A DNA stretch of 64,000 nt, from assembly GCA_027605045.1 (NCBI GenBank), contig JAQFWX010000002.1, positions 1,550,001 to 1,614,000 of the forward strand, given 5' to 3'. Numbering within the stretch: the stretch's first letter is position 1; every line of letters begins with the position of its first letter. The stretch is from Phallus indusiatus (taxonomy: Eukaryota; Basidiomycota; Agaricomycetes; Phallales; Phallaceae). The position numbers and the translations under genes are program-made. The notes under the pieces were generated by a model. It did no database searches and had not been told where the DNA came from. It saw nothing but the letters and a program-made list of their open reading frames with translations. Positions 23,401 to 35,391 of this stretch are shown in pieces.

Positions 23401-24280
23401 GTTAGCCAAACACTTCGTGGTATTTTCTGTTGTAGCTAATATGAGGTTATTCAGACTTCCGGATTTCGATAGGACAGCATAAGAAACAAGTGCAGTATCA
23501 AGCTTCGTCTATTCACTCCCGCCCAAGGCTCTCTTCGACATATGTAAGATCTATTACACCTACTGATCGATCTATTTCGCAAAACCAGCCGGTTCTCTCG
23601 GAAACAGCGAATAATGGAGGCATTGATCGCAGTGTATTGGCAAACCGGTCTTGGCGTGAACGCCGACTTTTAAGTAACCTTTGGCTTACATCGGCTGCAA
23701 CCTTCCGACGGATGGGTAAAATCGAACAAGCATTAACAGCTATACAAGAAGCAGAGGCTGCCGATGAAAACAACGAAAATGTGTGGGTTCAGGTTAGTAT
23801 GCATAGATCATCAGACGACTACTTCCTAATTGTTACGCACAGTTGGGACTATATCATGCTGCACTCGGTGAACAAGAGAAAGCAATCGCCTCGTTTTACA
23901 AGGCGCTGTTCATTAATCCCGACTGTGTCTCCGCTTTCGTTTACTTAACAAAAGAATACCTTACTCCCTGCTCGGCTACTTCACCAACACTGTATTCATC
24001 CGCAGAAGAGGATCAACCACCAGCAACTACGAGCCGTTCTGCTACGGAGATTCCGGCTGCATCCTCTGTCAAGGACAACGTTGATCTCGCTGCTGGTCTT
24101 ATGCACAAGATCACTCGTGGTCCAGGATGGGACGTACCGGAGGCATGGTACTTCCTTGCTAAAGCCTTGGGTATGCAAGGCAAAACAGATCGGGAACGAG
24201 AATGTCTTGTATATGCAAGTTCTTTGTTGGAAGGGCGGGGCGTACGGGACATAGCCGATGCTATAGGATGGTGGTTATGA
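20414..24280 (+). CDS. YPP1: Ypp1/TTC7-like tetratricopeptide scaffold of the PI4-kinase plasma-membrane complex
   Basis: Ypp1 (TTC7 in animals) links phosphatidylinositol 4-kinase Stt4 to Efr3 at the plasma membrane. Exons are 20414-20573, 20626-20831, 20885-21158, 21216-21772, 21825-22200, 22255-22905, 22957-23400, 23455-23792 and 23843-24280. They sum to 3444 nt (1147 aa) in frame. Tetratricopeptide-like helices are seen at about residues 525-565 (GHFESAITAFKSSL) and near 976-1035 (EQALTAIQEAEA, then GEQEKAIASFYKALF). The C-terminus has PEAWYFLAKALGMQGK, typical of the family. A charged, disordered-looking insert with KR-rich segments lies at about residues 742-890. The identification rests on overall length and TPR layout plus the conserved ends. 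Another large TPR protein is a less likely alternative. Confidence 0.8.
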
Positions 24281-24837
24281 CCCTTTCTCAAAGTAACTAT
24301 CCGACTTCTCGTTTTCAGGACTTTCCGTTCTGATCCCCCGCAGCACATACATATTGACGATCTCAACGGAAGATACCCGATACTAATCATATTCCCTCAG
24401 GCTGCTCAGCATTTGAAGTACAGCCTAAAACGAACTTACCCTCAGCTAGAATGGCCGTACCAGTTTAGAATATAGAAGTAATATCTGTACAAAGGAAAAC
24501 CCAGTGATTTACGACTTTGCACGCGAGGAGGCCATCATCCAATCAGGCAACAAATATCAGAGTCTTTCCACAGTCTTGGTTACGGACATCTGTTAGCTAC
24601 AAATAAACTGTAGTTTGATTGATACATCACAGTTTTCAAAGACGTCTTTGTTATGTGCTATATTTATTGAAGTCTGAAGGCCAATTATAGTTTGAAGAGC
24701 AACACGGCGTCTAGGTCAGGTTCACAAGGCTCGACCGACCTTCCCTCACCTTAGTTCGTCAAACGGACGGCCTGTTTCCTTGATACTTTTTTCTTTGCGC
24801 TGGTTCGCATTGTTTCGGTCATTTTAAACTTCTCATT
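24281..24837. other. Intergenic region upstream of the aspartic protease
   Basis: The 3' flank of the YPP1-like gene and the promoter region of the protease. No gene and no clear TATA box within 100 nt of the ATG at 24838. Confidence 0.4.
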
Positions 24838-26923
24838 ATGACTCTCAGTTTTATGTCGGCACTCACATTCGTTTATTTGTTTTGGCTGTTTTCCATACTA
24901 AGGAGTGCTATTGCCTCGGATATTCCACAATTTGTTTCACATTCAAAAAGAACCCCAGGAGGACTTCATTTACCTTTACAAAAACGCACAACTACTCTTT
25001 CCAAAAGGCAAGGCACTACAAGTTCCATTGGTTTGGGTGATGACCGTGATATGTACGTTTCCCGAAGCATCTTTTGAGTCTCCAGAAATGAAAATCAGGC
25101 CCTGACATTCAAATACTACAGTGCCTATAATGTTATGATTGAGATAGGCGGCGTCTCAATGCCAGTTGTTGTAGACACCGGTTCAAGCGATCTATGGGTC
25201 GTGTCAGAAGCCTGCCAACAATCGATATGCAACAACGGACTTCCTCTATATCCACAAACAACATTCGACTCTGACAATCTAGATGTGCAGTTGTTTTACG
25301 GAGATTCAACTACAGGTACTCATGCTTTTGGCGAGGTTGGCACTGATAGTGTCAGTCTAGCGGGTATCAATGTCCCACAGCAGTCTTTTGCTGCTATAAA
25401 CGATACGAATTCTACTGTGCTTGAGTCAATGTCGATTGGCTTATTTGGTCTTGGGTTCCCATTAAATAGGTAAGTTACAGCTTCAGTTTATTATTCTGGT
25501 GTTTGACAATTTGAATAAACAGCGTTATTTGGGCGGAACTTTTCAAGCAAGAGTTCCCTAACGACTCCCAGGCATCTTTAAAGAAAAGATCTCCACCAAA
25601 ATATTCCCCTCTTGCATCGCTTAAAGATGTGTTTTCCCGCCCATCGCGCAGCAAGATGCAACCCAGGGCCCGAACCGCACCTTACCTCAATCGCACTCCT
25701 TTCCCAGACCTCCTTTCACTTTTCTCTCCTCAAGCGAAGAATGAGAAAACCAAGCGACAAGAGCTATCTTCGTCTACGCTCTCAGATGTCTTGAACAGTT
25801 TTGCCACCAATGGTCCTTTAATTTCGCGTCTCTCTCAAGGCGACTTAGCCGCCCCGCAGTTCACCATTACCCTTCAACGCGATACTGTTGATGTCAATAG
25901 TGGCAACATAGGAATGCTATCTCTCGGTGAACTTCCACCAGGTGTTAGTAATGATTCTCTCACTTGGGTCCCAGTGAGAAGATACACTGCAGAACAAGGA
26001 GGACTACCATCCCCTGACGATGTCTATCCTATCGCATGGGAGATTCCTATCGACAACGTCTTCATCGATGGACAAGAACTTCCGCAGTCAACTTTGTCAC
26101 CGGGGATATCAGTCACCGGTCTCATTGATACCGGCAACTCTCTCATTAGAGGCCCAAGCGACGTTGTGCAGTCTTTAGACACAATCTTATCCAACTCGGG
26201 TAGAGGTGAAGGTACTTTCGACTGCTCGGTTCCGCACACTATGGCGTTCCAAATTGGCGGCAATATGTTTCCAGTTGATCCCAGAGACTTTGCCTTGCCT
26301 TCCGAAGCTGGAAATCTCCGTCAATGCGAACCCAACGTTGTCTCGACGGACCCCCCTTCAACCGGATTTTTATATTCTTGGAGTCTTGGAGATCCGTTCC
26401 TAAAAAGGTACGTATATATCGGGTATAATACTTATATGGTTCTATACTAAACTTAACTCTCTTTTTTCAGCAATTTGGTATCCTTTTACTTTGGAAATTT
26501 GACGCATCCATCCTCGGATCCGCCCCGAATTGGCTTCATGTCGACAGTTCCTTCAGATGCTTCTCAGCAATATCAAAATGCTATTTCCGCGGCCGCACAA
26601 AATGAGAATATTCTTCCCGGTATGTTCTGCTTACATGGCAAATGGTGGATATACTCAATCGATTCATTTTAGCGACCTCCCAAGAGCCTCCGTCCCCGTC
26701 GTCAGCTTCCTTCACGACTATTGTGTCCTCTCCACCAACAGTAACCGAAGTCGTTAACGTGGGCAAGAACTCTCTATCCTCATCGTCAAATTCAACGTCT
26801 TCTTCTGGAAGTCATACCGGTCCGGTTGGGACGGGAGGCAGCAATGACGCTTTTGGCATTCAATCCAGCTCAGTTATAAGCTTGATCTCGGTTCTAATGT
26901 GCATGTCCATCTTACTGGTTTAG
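24838..26923 (+). CDS. Secreted pepsin-like aspartic protease (A1 family), probably GPI-anchored
   Basis: Exons are 24838-25052, 25122-25469, 25523-26407, 26471-26619 and 26673-26923, giving 1848 nt (615 aa) in frame. It has an N-terminal signal sequence with a leucine/phenylalanine core and a short propeptide ending in paired basic residues. The two catalytic aspartates are D90 in VVVDTGSSDLW and D390 in LIDTGNS. A Ser/Thr-rich tail ends in a hydrophobic stretch (SVISLISVLMCMSILLV), the usual signal for a GPI anchor. At 615 aa it is longer than classical pepsins (about 400), because of the tail and a basic insert around residues 203-250. Degraded relatives lie downstream at 27561-28240 and about 29790-29850. 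It would act at the cell surface or wall. Confidence 0.9.
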
Positions 26924-27560
26924 ATCTAGTTTTATTTATTGGTAATTGCGATGTTTAATTTCGGTTGAAAGCATTGTTGGTGCTTACATTGTTAGTGCTT
27001 TATCTCAGTTTAGTAGTCACACGCGCATGTTCAAATTCAACGACCTAACACTAGAGAGTCAATTCATTTTTCATTGATATCCGGTGCCACGTTTACGAAT
27101 TCTTCAGGATAATAGTTGGCGATGAGTTTATACCATAATACTTAGCGAGCGAGCCTAAAAATGCTGGTAACAGCTTTCTCCCGACCCCACCAGTCGGGAC
27201 AGCAAGCAATATTCTAGATTGATATCGGAAGACTGTAATAAGCTTCGTTAATTGTTATGATGTCATATGAGTAAGAGTCTTATGACAGCTGCAACTCGCC
27301 AATACTGGCAGCTCATGATAATGAAGTACTCGGGGTCACGGTCGGAACCGGACTTTGACGATACATAATTCAGTCTGCAACCGTCAACTATTGATACTTT
27401 TAATGTTGCCGAGCTAGTTTAAATGGTACCATGTCTTCATCGATCCTATAACCTATTCTAGAACTTGAAGTCCTCAATTACCTGATCAGCTAGGTTTTCG
27501 AATTTTTTTTTGGAAGAATGGGCGGTGACCGTACAGTAGCACAACACAGCCTTAACGAAT
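26924..27560. other. Spacer between the protease and its decayed copy
   Basis: No gene seen. This may include decayed 5' flank of the pseudogene. Confidence 0.4.
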
Positions 27561-28240
27561 TGGTTGGTGACCGGGATATATAAGTATGTGTATTCCGTTT
27601 TCAAATTGATAGTACTGATGTTCATTTACCATAATGAACCATCCTCAGTTTAGGTCCCCGTGGATACAGGCTCAACCTAGAGTGATCCGAGTCACTAACT
27701 TGCGTTAGAGATCTACCTATATCCAATATCTCGAGACGGACTTCCTCTACACCCACAAACCATCCAAACAAGACATATTAAACGATCACCATATGGCAAA
27801 TCAAGGTACATATGTGTCCGGAGAAGTCGACTCTGACATCGTTCTGACGGGCATCGCCGCTTTAGAGTCTTTCTTCTCTGCCATCACCTCCACAAAGTCG
27901 ACTGTACCCAAACCATTAACTTTGGATCGTTGTGGTTGGTTGTGTCCTTTATGGGACATGTGTTTGATCCAAAACAAATGATTTAACTTCCTTCAGGTTG
28001 CTCAAACACTTCCATCCGAGAGGTTCTCGGCGGTATCAATACAGTCTCCTTTGGACGTTTTTCATTCCCAAACAACATGCAACCTACATTAGAAGTTTCA
28101 TCATACCCTTCGTTCAATCTTTGGATAGAATAAACAAGTGTCAAGTTTTGTTCACACCGGGCAACTAATAGACATCCTCAGACTCAGCAGTTTTTCAGAG
28201 AACTTTCGAGCGCTCTTCTTGGTATGTTTTTATTAATCTC
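27561..28240 (+). pseudogene. Decayed copy of the neighbouring aspartic protease
   Basis: Several pieces match the intact gene in the same order. GGTGACCGGGATAT (27566) corresponds to the end of exon 1 (GDDRDM). A codon run at 27654-27677 reads VPVDTGST followed by a stop, where the intact gene has VVVDTGSSDLW. 27736-27760 matches 25235-25259 at 23 of 25 bases. 27808-27890 reads YVSGEVDSDIVLTGIAALES against AFGEVGTDSVSLAGINVPQQ in the functional gene. Stops and lost segments break it. The second catalytic half is missing. Confidence 0.75.
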
Positions 28241-28934
28241 TTAATTGGACAAACTGTAAACTAATGATTTACATGACTTATTTTCCAAGCACGTCCTTGC
28301 ACCAACGCGCTCATTGAGTCATGCCATTCAATTGGTTTTATCAGTTGTATATGTACCTCCGGACAATTACAGGTTCAGACCTCTGAGCAAAGCACTGGTT
28401 ATCACATTTGACTGGCACCATTTTATACATCACAAATTGTCGTATTGCCGAACTCCATACGTGCTTTTGTCAAAATACTTGCAGCAACATTGTTGCGCAT
28501 GCTACGGCGGCGCGGGCGCCAAAAGCTAAATCCGGCAAGATCGACACGTTTTGGTTCCGTTCGTTCAGTAAGAGTTTTTTAGCGATATTTAAGTTATATG
28601 GGCCATGGCTGCTTAGTATAGAAATTTGATGAGAGAAGATCAGGTGAAATTGTCTAGGGAAATCCCTTAGTACCTCGAATCTGTATTACCCGTGATTGTG
28701 GCCCGTGGTCAGGTGTGGCTGAAATGGCATCGAAGACAAGTGTCTGAACTTCTGCCAGGGTCATGATTTGAGTCACAGCCATCGACGGCGAACTTTATCT
28801 ACTTTATCCCGCGGCGCAGTTTCAGTTCATAAATCTCCGGCGTTGTCAAAGTGTTTCCATGGCGTTCTTATACGGCCAAGGAGAGGTATGTATATAGAGA
28901 ATATTTAACATGCATAGTTTCTCTCACTCGTAAG
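28241..28934. other. Unassigned spacer
   Basis: No gene is supported between the protease relic and the next exon chain. An ATG at 28858 (MAFLYGQGE, then GTATGT at 28885) could be the start of the following gene, but I could not keep frame from it. Confidence 0.35.
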
Positions 28935-29558
28935 AGCTGACTTGGATTTCATTCGAGTCTCTTTTCAATACGGCCCACAACGCGCAAATATCTTCTCACC
29001 AATGTCTCACATATTTCTGATTTCCTGTGTCTTCATTTACATCTCCACCTTCAGGGAGATTTTCTGCTATCCTATCAATACTGAACGGAGTTCGGACTGT
29101 AAGGTCTAGATTATCTCATCTACTGAGGTGTTCCTGATTTTTTTTTTGATTTGTAGATCCTAGATTTTCTGTGTCAGCGACTGAGTTGCAGGTAGTCCAC
29201 TTTAGGTGTATGATAAATGTGTTAATTTCTAATATCTCGTTTAAAGACATCCGGGTCGACAGACTCATATTCTAGGAGTCTGAAAGAACGTCGGGTATTC
29301 CTAGAACTTGATCACAACACCGGCACAGTCAATATTGTAATCTCAACACCATCATCCCCTCAATTAATGATAGCGGAAGATTCAGCTGAAGAACCTTCTC
29401 AAACTTTGTCGGCTGCAAATAGTTCCCAGTCAATTTTTCAAAATTCAACCTTGGAAACTGAGACGGCTCCTTCTATTCAAATTTTATCGAACAGCAATCA
29501 TGCGACTAAGCTTTGTCTTGTACCCGAATCTAGTCCTATACCTTCCAATAGTATCTAA
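28935..29558 (+). CDS. Unrecognised protein, 3' exons (start not resolved)
   Basis: A chain of exons keeps one frame: about 28935-29003 (reading DFIRVSFQYGPQRANIFSP), 29055-29098, 29157-29191 and 29247-29558, ending with TAA. The introns between them are 51, 58 and 55 nt with good donors (GTCTCA, GTAAGG, GTAGTC) and phases 2, 1 and 0 that all agree. The last exon is rich in Ser, Asn, Gln and Glu after SLKERRVFLELDHNTG and looks disordered. I do not recognise the family. The 5' end is unresolved, with a likely donor at 28885. It is unrelated in sequence to the protease copies on either side. Confidence 0.5.
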
Positions 29559-29789
29559 TATCCTCTCAAAATAATCGTATAGTCACAGCTCAATACCAGA
29601 ACAATAAGTAAAAAAAAACCATGTATCGTGTATCTACAACGATCAATTGATTACAGAATCATAACTGCCATGCATGCCTTGCGAATCTTGTTGACTGGCC
29701 ATGGCAACATTTCACTTGCAGCGAGTAAAATTAACCCCGCATATCACCATATGACTTGAATAAATCATTGTTTCGGGCGCATCTGTCAG

Positions 29790-29850
29790 AAGAAATCTCT
29801 ATGATACAATTGTTGTTGACACGGGATCTATAGATACAAGCTAAAGCCAC
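29790..29850 (+). pseudogene. Third scrap of an aspartic protease active-site region
   Basis: At 29809-29835 the plus strand reads IVVDTGSID, matching VVVDTGSSD of the intact gene at 24838-26923. The preceding bases (TCTCTATGATACAATTG) align with the intact gene's TCTCAATGCCAGTTG after one small insertion. A stop follows shortly. Nothing else of the gene remains nearby. Confidence 0.5.
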
Positions 29851-29892
29851 CCATGGCTCTAGGTAGCTGTACATGAAAAACTGCCAACCAAA

Positions 29893-29918
29893 ATTTTCTC
29901 ACCAGATTTTCTCACCAG
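29893..29918. repeat. Tandem 13-bp repeat, two copies
   Basis: ATTTTCTCACCAG occurs twice back to back and is followed by a T-tract. It lies just downstream of the TAF11 gene end, so it may be in its 3' flank. Confidence 0.6.
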
Positions 29919-29977
29919 ATTTTTTTTTTCAAAACCTTTACATGTGATCTGAATATTCAAATCGGTTTTTTGGCTAT

Positions 29978-31611
29978 CTATCTTACGAACATTTTCCGTC
30001 CCTTGTGTACCCTGGCAGCACCAATTTTTCCAGTCTCAGATTGATATAAGCGATATGCTTCTCGAATATGCTCGGGTGACAGTGGCTCATTCTCTGCATT
30101 ATTTGTATCGGATGAGTCTTGCGAGTTGTATTTCGCTTGAACTTCACGGGCTTTTTATTTCAAATTTTTAATACGCGGATTTTCAAATTGACAGGAGGTA
30201 ATTAGCATCACACCTTTTTCGATGATTTCTCCGACGAACACTTTGGCAAAACCCGCCACCACCTGTGCGACAGGTTGTGACACAGTGTACGGCGTTGCTT
30301 GTTGAATAACCTTCCTAACACTTTGCTTTTGAAACGCTGATCGACGATAAGCTTCATAGCGCTCAAACTGCTCAGGCGTAAAATGATCCATGAGAACTCT
30401 AAAAACACAGGAGTTAAGCACATGAGCACGAGGCGGACAAGGCGAACAAGGCGATGACAGTACTTTAAATTTTCTTTGCTCTGACTCTGCCATAACAAAC
30501 CCTGGCCATACACATCATCGGACATGAAAGGCAGTTCGTGTTCTTCACCTTCCTCATCTTCATCTCCTGCACCGGTGCCACCGGCAGCTGTGCTTGCGCC
30601 TGTCGCCCCGACAGTGCTTGGATTCGCGATAATCGGAACAGCACCGGCTGAGGCACCTACGGCTCTTAATATCTGAGACTGGGCTGCTGCTGCCGCCGCT
30701 GTGGCAGCGGGACTGAGGGCGATAACTGGGTGAGCACTATGACTGCCTGATAGAGAATATCGGGGTAAATAAGTTTGTGCCGTGGTTCCGGGTGCAGGTG
30801 TATATGTATACCCAGTTGATGGTGTGTATGATGGAGTCAGAAGACCACCGGTAGAGCCAGGAAGAGCAAGGGGGACTGAGGGTGCGGTTGAGAGTGTTGA
30901 TGTCGTTCCTGTGGTCGTCGTCGGCCATGTTGAGGTTGTGGCTGTCACCACTGCAGCAGCTGTGGCGGTCGTGGCTGGAACAGAAATGGGCACTGGTGGC
31001 CGAGAATATTGAGACGGATAATTTGATGGATTAGCATAATAGTGAGCGTAGGATGTCGTTACTGTTCCGGGAGTGGCATAATAAGGATGTTGGACTGGTA
31101 CTGCCGTTGCGGTTGCGGCTGTCGGTGGCAATGCAGCTGATGTAGTAGCTTGCGTTGATGCAGTAGCTGCCGAATTAGGGGTTGTCGCTGCTGAGTTAGC
31201 AGCACTATTCGATGCATTCCCGACCTGAACATGAGGAGGAGCAAGTTTCAGTGGTGGTGTCTGATAGACATAAGATGGCGTGGCAGATCCACTCCCTGGG
31301 GTCGCCGTTGCGGGACGATATGTATACGAAGGCGCCGCCGTCGTCGGTGCGGCGGTCGTTGCACCTACTGCCGGGGTTGATGGCGTCGATGTTGCAGGAG
31401 TGGCCGCAGGTGCTATTATTGCTGTTGTCCCCGACGCACTAGCCGATCCACCAGACGGCGTCAAAGTCGGTAACGGTGTAGTTGTAGAGTCGTTGCGCGG
31501 TTTTCTGCCTCGTTTAGCTCCAGGATATGTTCTCGGAGGTACCACTGGCACTGTCGTGTTCGGGTCAAGTGTAGGAGGCATCCAACGGCATTTCGATTGC
31601 TGACCAACCAC
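29978..31611 (-). CDS. TAF11: TFIID subunit TAF11
   Basis: TAF11 pairs with TAF13 through a histone-like fold in the general transcription factor TFIID, in the nucleus. Exons (minus) are 31611-30464, 30398-30214 and 30150-29978, 1506 nt (501 aa) in frame. The TAFII28 domain fills residues 383 to about 500. It starts with LMDHFTPEQFERYEAYRR, continues through SQPVAQVVAGFAKVFVGEI, and ends with the conserved LSPEHIREAYRLY. The first 340 residues are low-complexity Ala, Thr, Pro and Ser with Tyr-Pro motifs and an early KRGRKPR basic patch, followed by an acidic DEDEEGEEHE segment. Long frames on the plus strand opposite this region are mirrors of the low-complexity codons. Confidence 0.93.
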
Positions 31612-31632
31612 GATTATGTCACGGTATTACGC

Positions 31633-31980
31633 TCAGTGTCTCGGTGGCACTAGTGGAACTCCAGCAACCTCGTTCAATCTTTGAAATTGGTCTTTCATTG
31701 ATGCCCCAACAAGTCCAGTGACGCATGTCTTATCTGTGTCCTTTGATAAAACCAACATGGAACTCAACATAACAACCAATTTCACATTGATAAAGCCAGA
31801 TGATTGAACTGGCATCATCGGACTCATCCGCGTGCCGGTTTTTTTTTTTCGCAAATCCGGAAAAGAGACGATTAAATTAGATTCTGATTCTTTAAAGAAC
31901 TTTTCGCAACGACTAGGCAAATTATTATGTATTCCCGCAAGAAGTACGCTTAAGCTCAAACCGCATCGACGTATCATCAA
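31633..31980 (-). CDS. Possible small protein or upstream ORF before TAF11
   Basis: An open frame of up to 115 codons ends at 31633, 22 nt before the TAF11 start codon on the same strand. An internal ATG (31827) would give 64 residues (MSPMMPVQSSGF... ending LVPPRH). I do not recognise it. It could be an upstream ORF in the TAF11 leader, a tiny independent gene, or chance. Confidence 0.25.
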   Translation of the reverse strand: MMIRRCGLSLSVLLAGIHNNLPSRCEKFFKESESNLIVSFPDLRKKKTGTRMSPMMPVQSSGFINVKLVVMLSSMLVLSKDTDKTCVTGLVGASMKDQFQRLNEVAGVPLVPPRH

Positions 31981-32241
31981 AACAGCGCAATCAACCAGGG
32001 TAGAAATATTGAGCTTCTAGCTTGGAATCCAATTCGCAATACGCCTTTTCTCACATTCTCTTTCAAAATCGGGCGCAAATGCATGTGATGAGGTATGCAG
32101 CTGATATACTATTTCAATAATCAGATTTTCATTTTGATTCTGGCACTGCAATGGGTGGCTTCCTAGTATTGAATTGCCCTTCAAGTAGTCCAACCATATA
32201 ATCCATCTATATGAATGCAAATGAAAGCAAAGTGTTTGCTT

Positions 32242-32324
32242 GACGACGTAGCCAAGTTGGTTAAGGCGTTTGATTAGAAATCAAATCCACTTTGTGGGCG
32301 TAGGTTCGAATCCTGCCGTCGTCG
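32242..32324 (+). tRNA. tRNA-Ser (AGA)
   Basis: A class II cloverleaf without intron. The acceptor stem is GACGACG/CGTCGTC with a G discriminator, the anticodon stem is TTTGA/TCAAA with loop TTAGAAA (anticodon AGA), the long variable arm is TCCACTTTGTGGGC, and the T arm is GTAGG-TTCGAAT-CCTGC. A TTTGTTTTT terminator follows. Confidence 0.95.
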
Positions 32325-33116
32325 CTTTGTTTTTCTCGCCTCTGGGCTAGAGTATCTGGAATTATTTTTTTTTTCCCTTTTTCCATTTGAAGGACAGCTG
32401 AGCAATTGGCTATCTGGTTCGGAACCGCACACGGAGAACGATTATAACGTGTTGCTCTCCACATGGTTGCCGTCGAAGAAGGACATAGGGTATTCAATTT
32501 GCATTAATGAAAGAATACCAGAAGATACTGCTCTTGAAACCTTCAGACATTCTATTGTCAGATATTGAACTAAATACCATTGTGATCTTCTTATCAGATA
32601 TAACGTAGCGCAATACACGTATACGAATAATTTTAGCTTGCCAGTATTCGATTTTCAAGCGATAGCATCGAATCAAATTCAATTGATTCACATGGTTGCG
32701 CGCGTGCCACTTCTCTCGACGGATGAAAATTTACGAGAAGACAGTCGACAAGATGCGATTACTTAGCAATGATAGTGGATGATAGCGAGATGATGATTAT
32801 ATTTTACATACATACATATTCACATACAAAGTCGTCTCAACTTCGTAGCACCCGTGGATCAACATGAAGTTTTGAAAATATGAAATCAAAAAAGTACACT
32901 AGAAAGAAGTATCGTTAGAGTCCTAATGAAGAACGACAACTTTTGATTGAAAGCTCTCGTTCGAATGAAATGGATGGTGAATGGTGTGATCGTGATCAAG
33001 CAGACAGTGAGGGGGATAAATAAATCCAAAAGGGAAGGGAAAGGCAATCAACATTGTTATACAAACTACTCGTTGTCGGCAGCTGTAGCGTTGCTTTTCC
33101 CCTAGAAGGACTTCCA
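32325..33116. other. Intergenic region between tRNA-Ser and the UNC93-like gene end
   Basis: No gene seen. It contains a T-tract after the tRNA (about 32365) and the 3' flank of the minus-strand transporter. Confidence 0.45.
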
Positions 33117-35391
33117 TTACGCCTCCAGATCTCCCTTTTCTAAACTTCCCTTGCTCGCCGACTCCAGATTTTCACCGTGTAAGACGGCATTGATGCCGCC
33201 CTTAATATCATCGACGTATATCATCTTCTCGTCATCGTAGTTAGTATCCTTGATGGTGCGAATGACGAAGTAGGCCAGGGGGAACGAAAACAACATCATG
33301 CACCAACTTCCCAGCTATTTCGAAAAAATGAGGTAAGCTTTTCGAAAATAATCCCAAATCATTATTCTTACCAATTCGTTGAGGAACGGCGTGCCGACAG
33401 CATCCATTCCGAAACTGCCAGCAGATCCAGCACTTTGAATGGCTTTGTAGAAGCCGGCGAAGCGAGCCAATTTGAATGGATCGTTGGTAAGAGCCGACCT
33501 GCAACGGATTAAAAAATGAGACTTATTCAAAGCTTTTGAAGCTTTGAATACTCACATCACCCAATAGATCAAGGCTTGGTAGCAAGAATCACCGAAATAG
33601 ACTGATGATCGAATGAGCTCGATTCGAAAATACAAACATGAGATGATCCAGCTCACAGAAGAAGAACAGGGCTCCTTTGGGGGCATACGTCTTGTGATCA
33701 TGGTAGCTTATTCTGTTTGTATCCGAAACGTTCGCGCGGCTGAACGTGACCTACATGATTCTTTTCAGTACAGACAAGCAAGTAATGGTAGTAGAGAACT
33801 GACCTGCCAGGCTAAAGCAGCCGACCACACTATGATTGTAATAACAGTGACTAAGGCTAAACCTATATAACCTCGGGTGCGTCGTTTAAGGCGTTCGATA
33901 TCGAGGACATAACCAATGAACAACGCGCCAGTGATAGCACCTAATGGTTTGTTGATAGAAGCAAGCATTAGGAATCATCAAGAATGTAGAAGGATTGAAT
34001 TCATTCACCTAAAGCTTCAAGGACAGCGTTCAAAGCTCTGGTTGTGCCATCAAAGATATTTGCGTTGATGGCGCCTTGATAGGCGTAGAAATAATTCGAG
34101 GCAAAAAACATAGGAAGCAAGGCTGTATGTTGGAAAAAAAGACCGAATCAGCATATTTTTGCTAAACGTAAATTTAGGAATGGCAGAAAAGGGAAAAAAA
34201 GAGACAATCATCCACGTCTGCGGTCACACACTACGACGGAAAACTCCGATGGAGAAATCTCATGCATGTGCTTCGGCCGCTAAACAGCTTGGATTGGCGT
34301 ATTATTAACCCCAGGCGTCGGATGTTCTGCGTTCTCTTTTTTGGAGCCGATGTCCATGAGGTCCACCATTTGCTCTAAAGTGGAGCATGTGCGAGTTTGT
34401 CCATATGTAATATTAAACTTGACGCCCATCCGAATCCCGCCACCACCATTCAGTAATCGGGACCCATTGAGTCGACGCCCCAGAAAAAGATGGACGAAAA
34501 AAAGAGAATACGGAAACAGAAATCTTACCCAACATTCTCCAATCCTTGAAAAGTAGCAGTGTGCCTTTGATTTCTTCTTTGACATTGGCTTTGCCTTGGA
34601 GCTTGACCAGCGTTCCGTCACCTCGAACGACACGATTGGGGCCGAGAACAAGGAAGGACGAGGCAATACCGAAGAAGATTATAACAATAAATGCCTAATG
34701 ACGCAGGGTCCAACCGCTTCAGAATGTCATATGGCCCTACTTAATATCGAAAAGAACTTACGATATATGTGCTAGTCGCCACAGCAAGTAATTTACCATT
34801 CCGAAGATTGATAATTAATGCAATAAGACTTCCAATGAAAGTTCCAAATTGAAATATGGCCCAGAAAATACCAAACGCTTTCCCTTTATCTTTCTCGAGT
34901 GGATAGGACATCATGATCTCTCCTTGGGCGGCCCAAAGGAGCGCTGCCGTGATACCGAGAAGAGCACCCGCAAGAATGAGGAACCATGAATTATTAGTCG
35001 TTTGATGACTACCGAGAGCAAAGAAAGCAAGATGGGTGGGGGTGGAGGTAAAAGAGATATTAAGTGAAGTGCCATCCACGTCAAAGAAATTCTTTAGGAA
35101 AACTTACCACCAAAGCGCACCGACGTATAAGGCATAACCGAGAGTCCCAATGAAAAGAGTAAGAGGAGGGCCGAGAACGTTACATATACCACCACTGACG
35201 AGACCGACGACTGCGAAGAATCCGTACAATACACCGTTGGACGTATCACTGAGAGAAACGTCTTGTTGACCACCTGCTCCCAAATTCGAGACAGCGCTGA
35301 ACATTCCGACCGTTGCAAAACATGTTATGCCCACAAGAACGACTTGGGTAGTCGGAGTGGTGTACCATTTTGGCAGAGTAGCTGAAAACAT
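33117..35391 (-). CDS. UNC93-like major facilitator family membrane protein
   Basis: Exons (minus) are 35391-35108, 35008-34762, 34694-34529, 34122-34009, 33940-33804, 33750-33657, 33601-33556, 33498-33372 and 33314-33117. They sum to 1413 nt (470 aa) in frame. The protein has about 11 hydrophobic segments. The N-terminal motif MFSAVSNLGAGG and the TM4-5 region LWAAQGEIMMSYP are characteristic of fungal UNC93-like proteins (DUF895), as is the FAGFYKAIQSAGSAG motif late in the protein. The hydrophilic tail is acidic and Ser-rich. The fungal substrate is not known, and animal UNC93 proteins regulate channels or trafficking. I chose the first ATG that gives the family's start. An additional upstream exon cannot be ruled out. 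Confidence 0.85.

Noticed and set aside
30782..31603. Long open frames on the plus strand opposite TAF11
   Set aside because: They are the complement of the Ala/Thr/Pro/Ser low-complexity codons of TAF11 and carry no domain.
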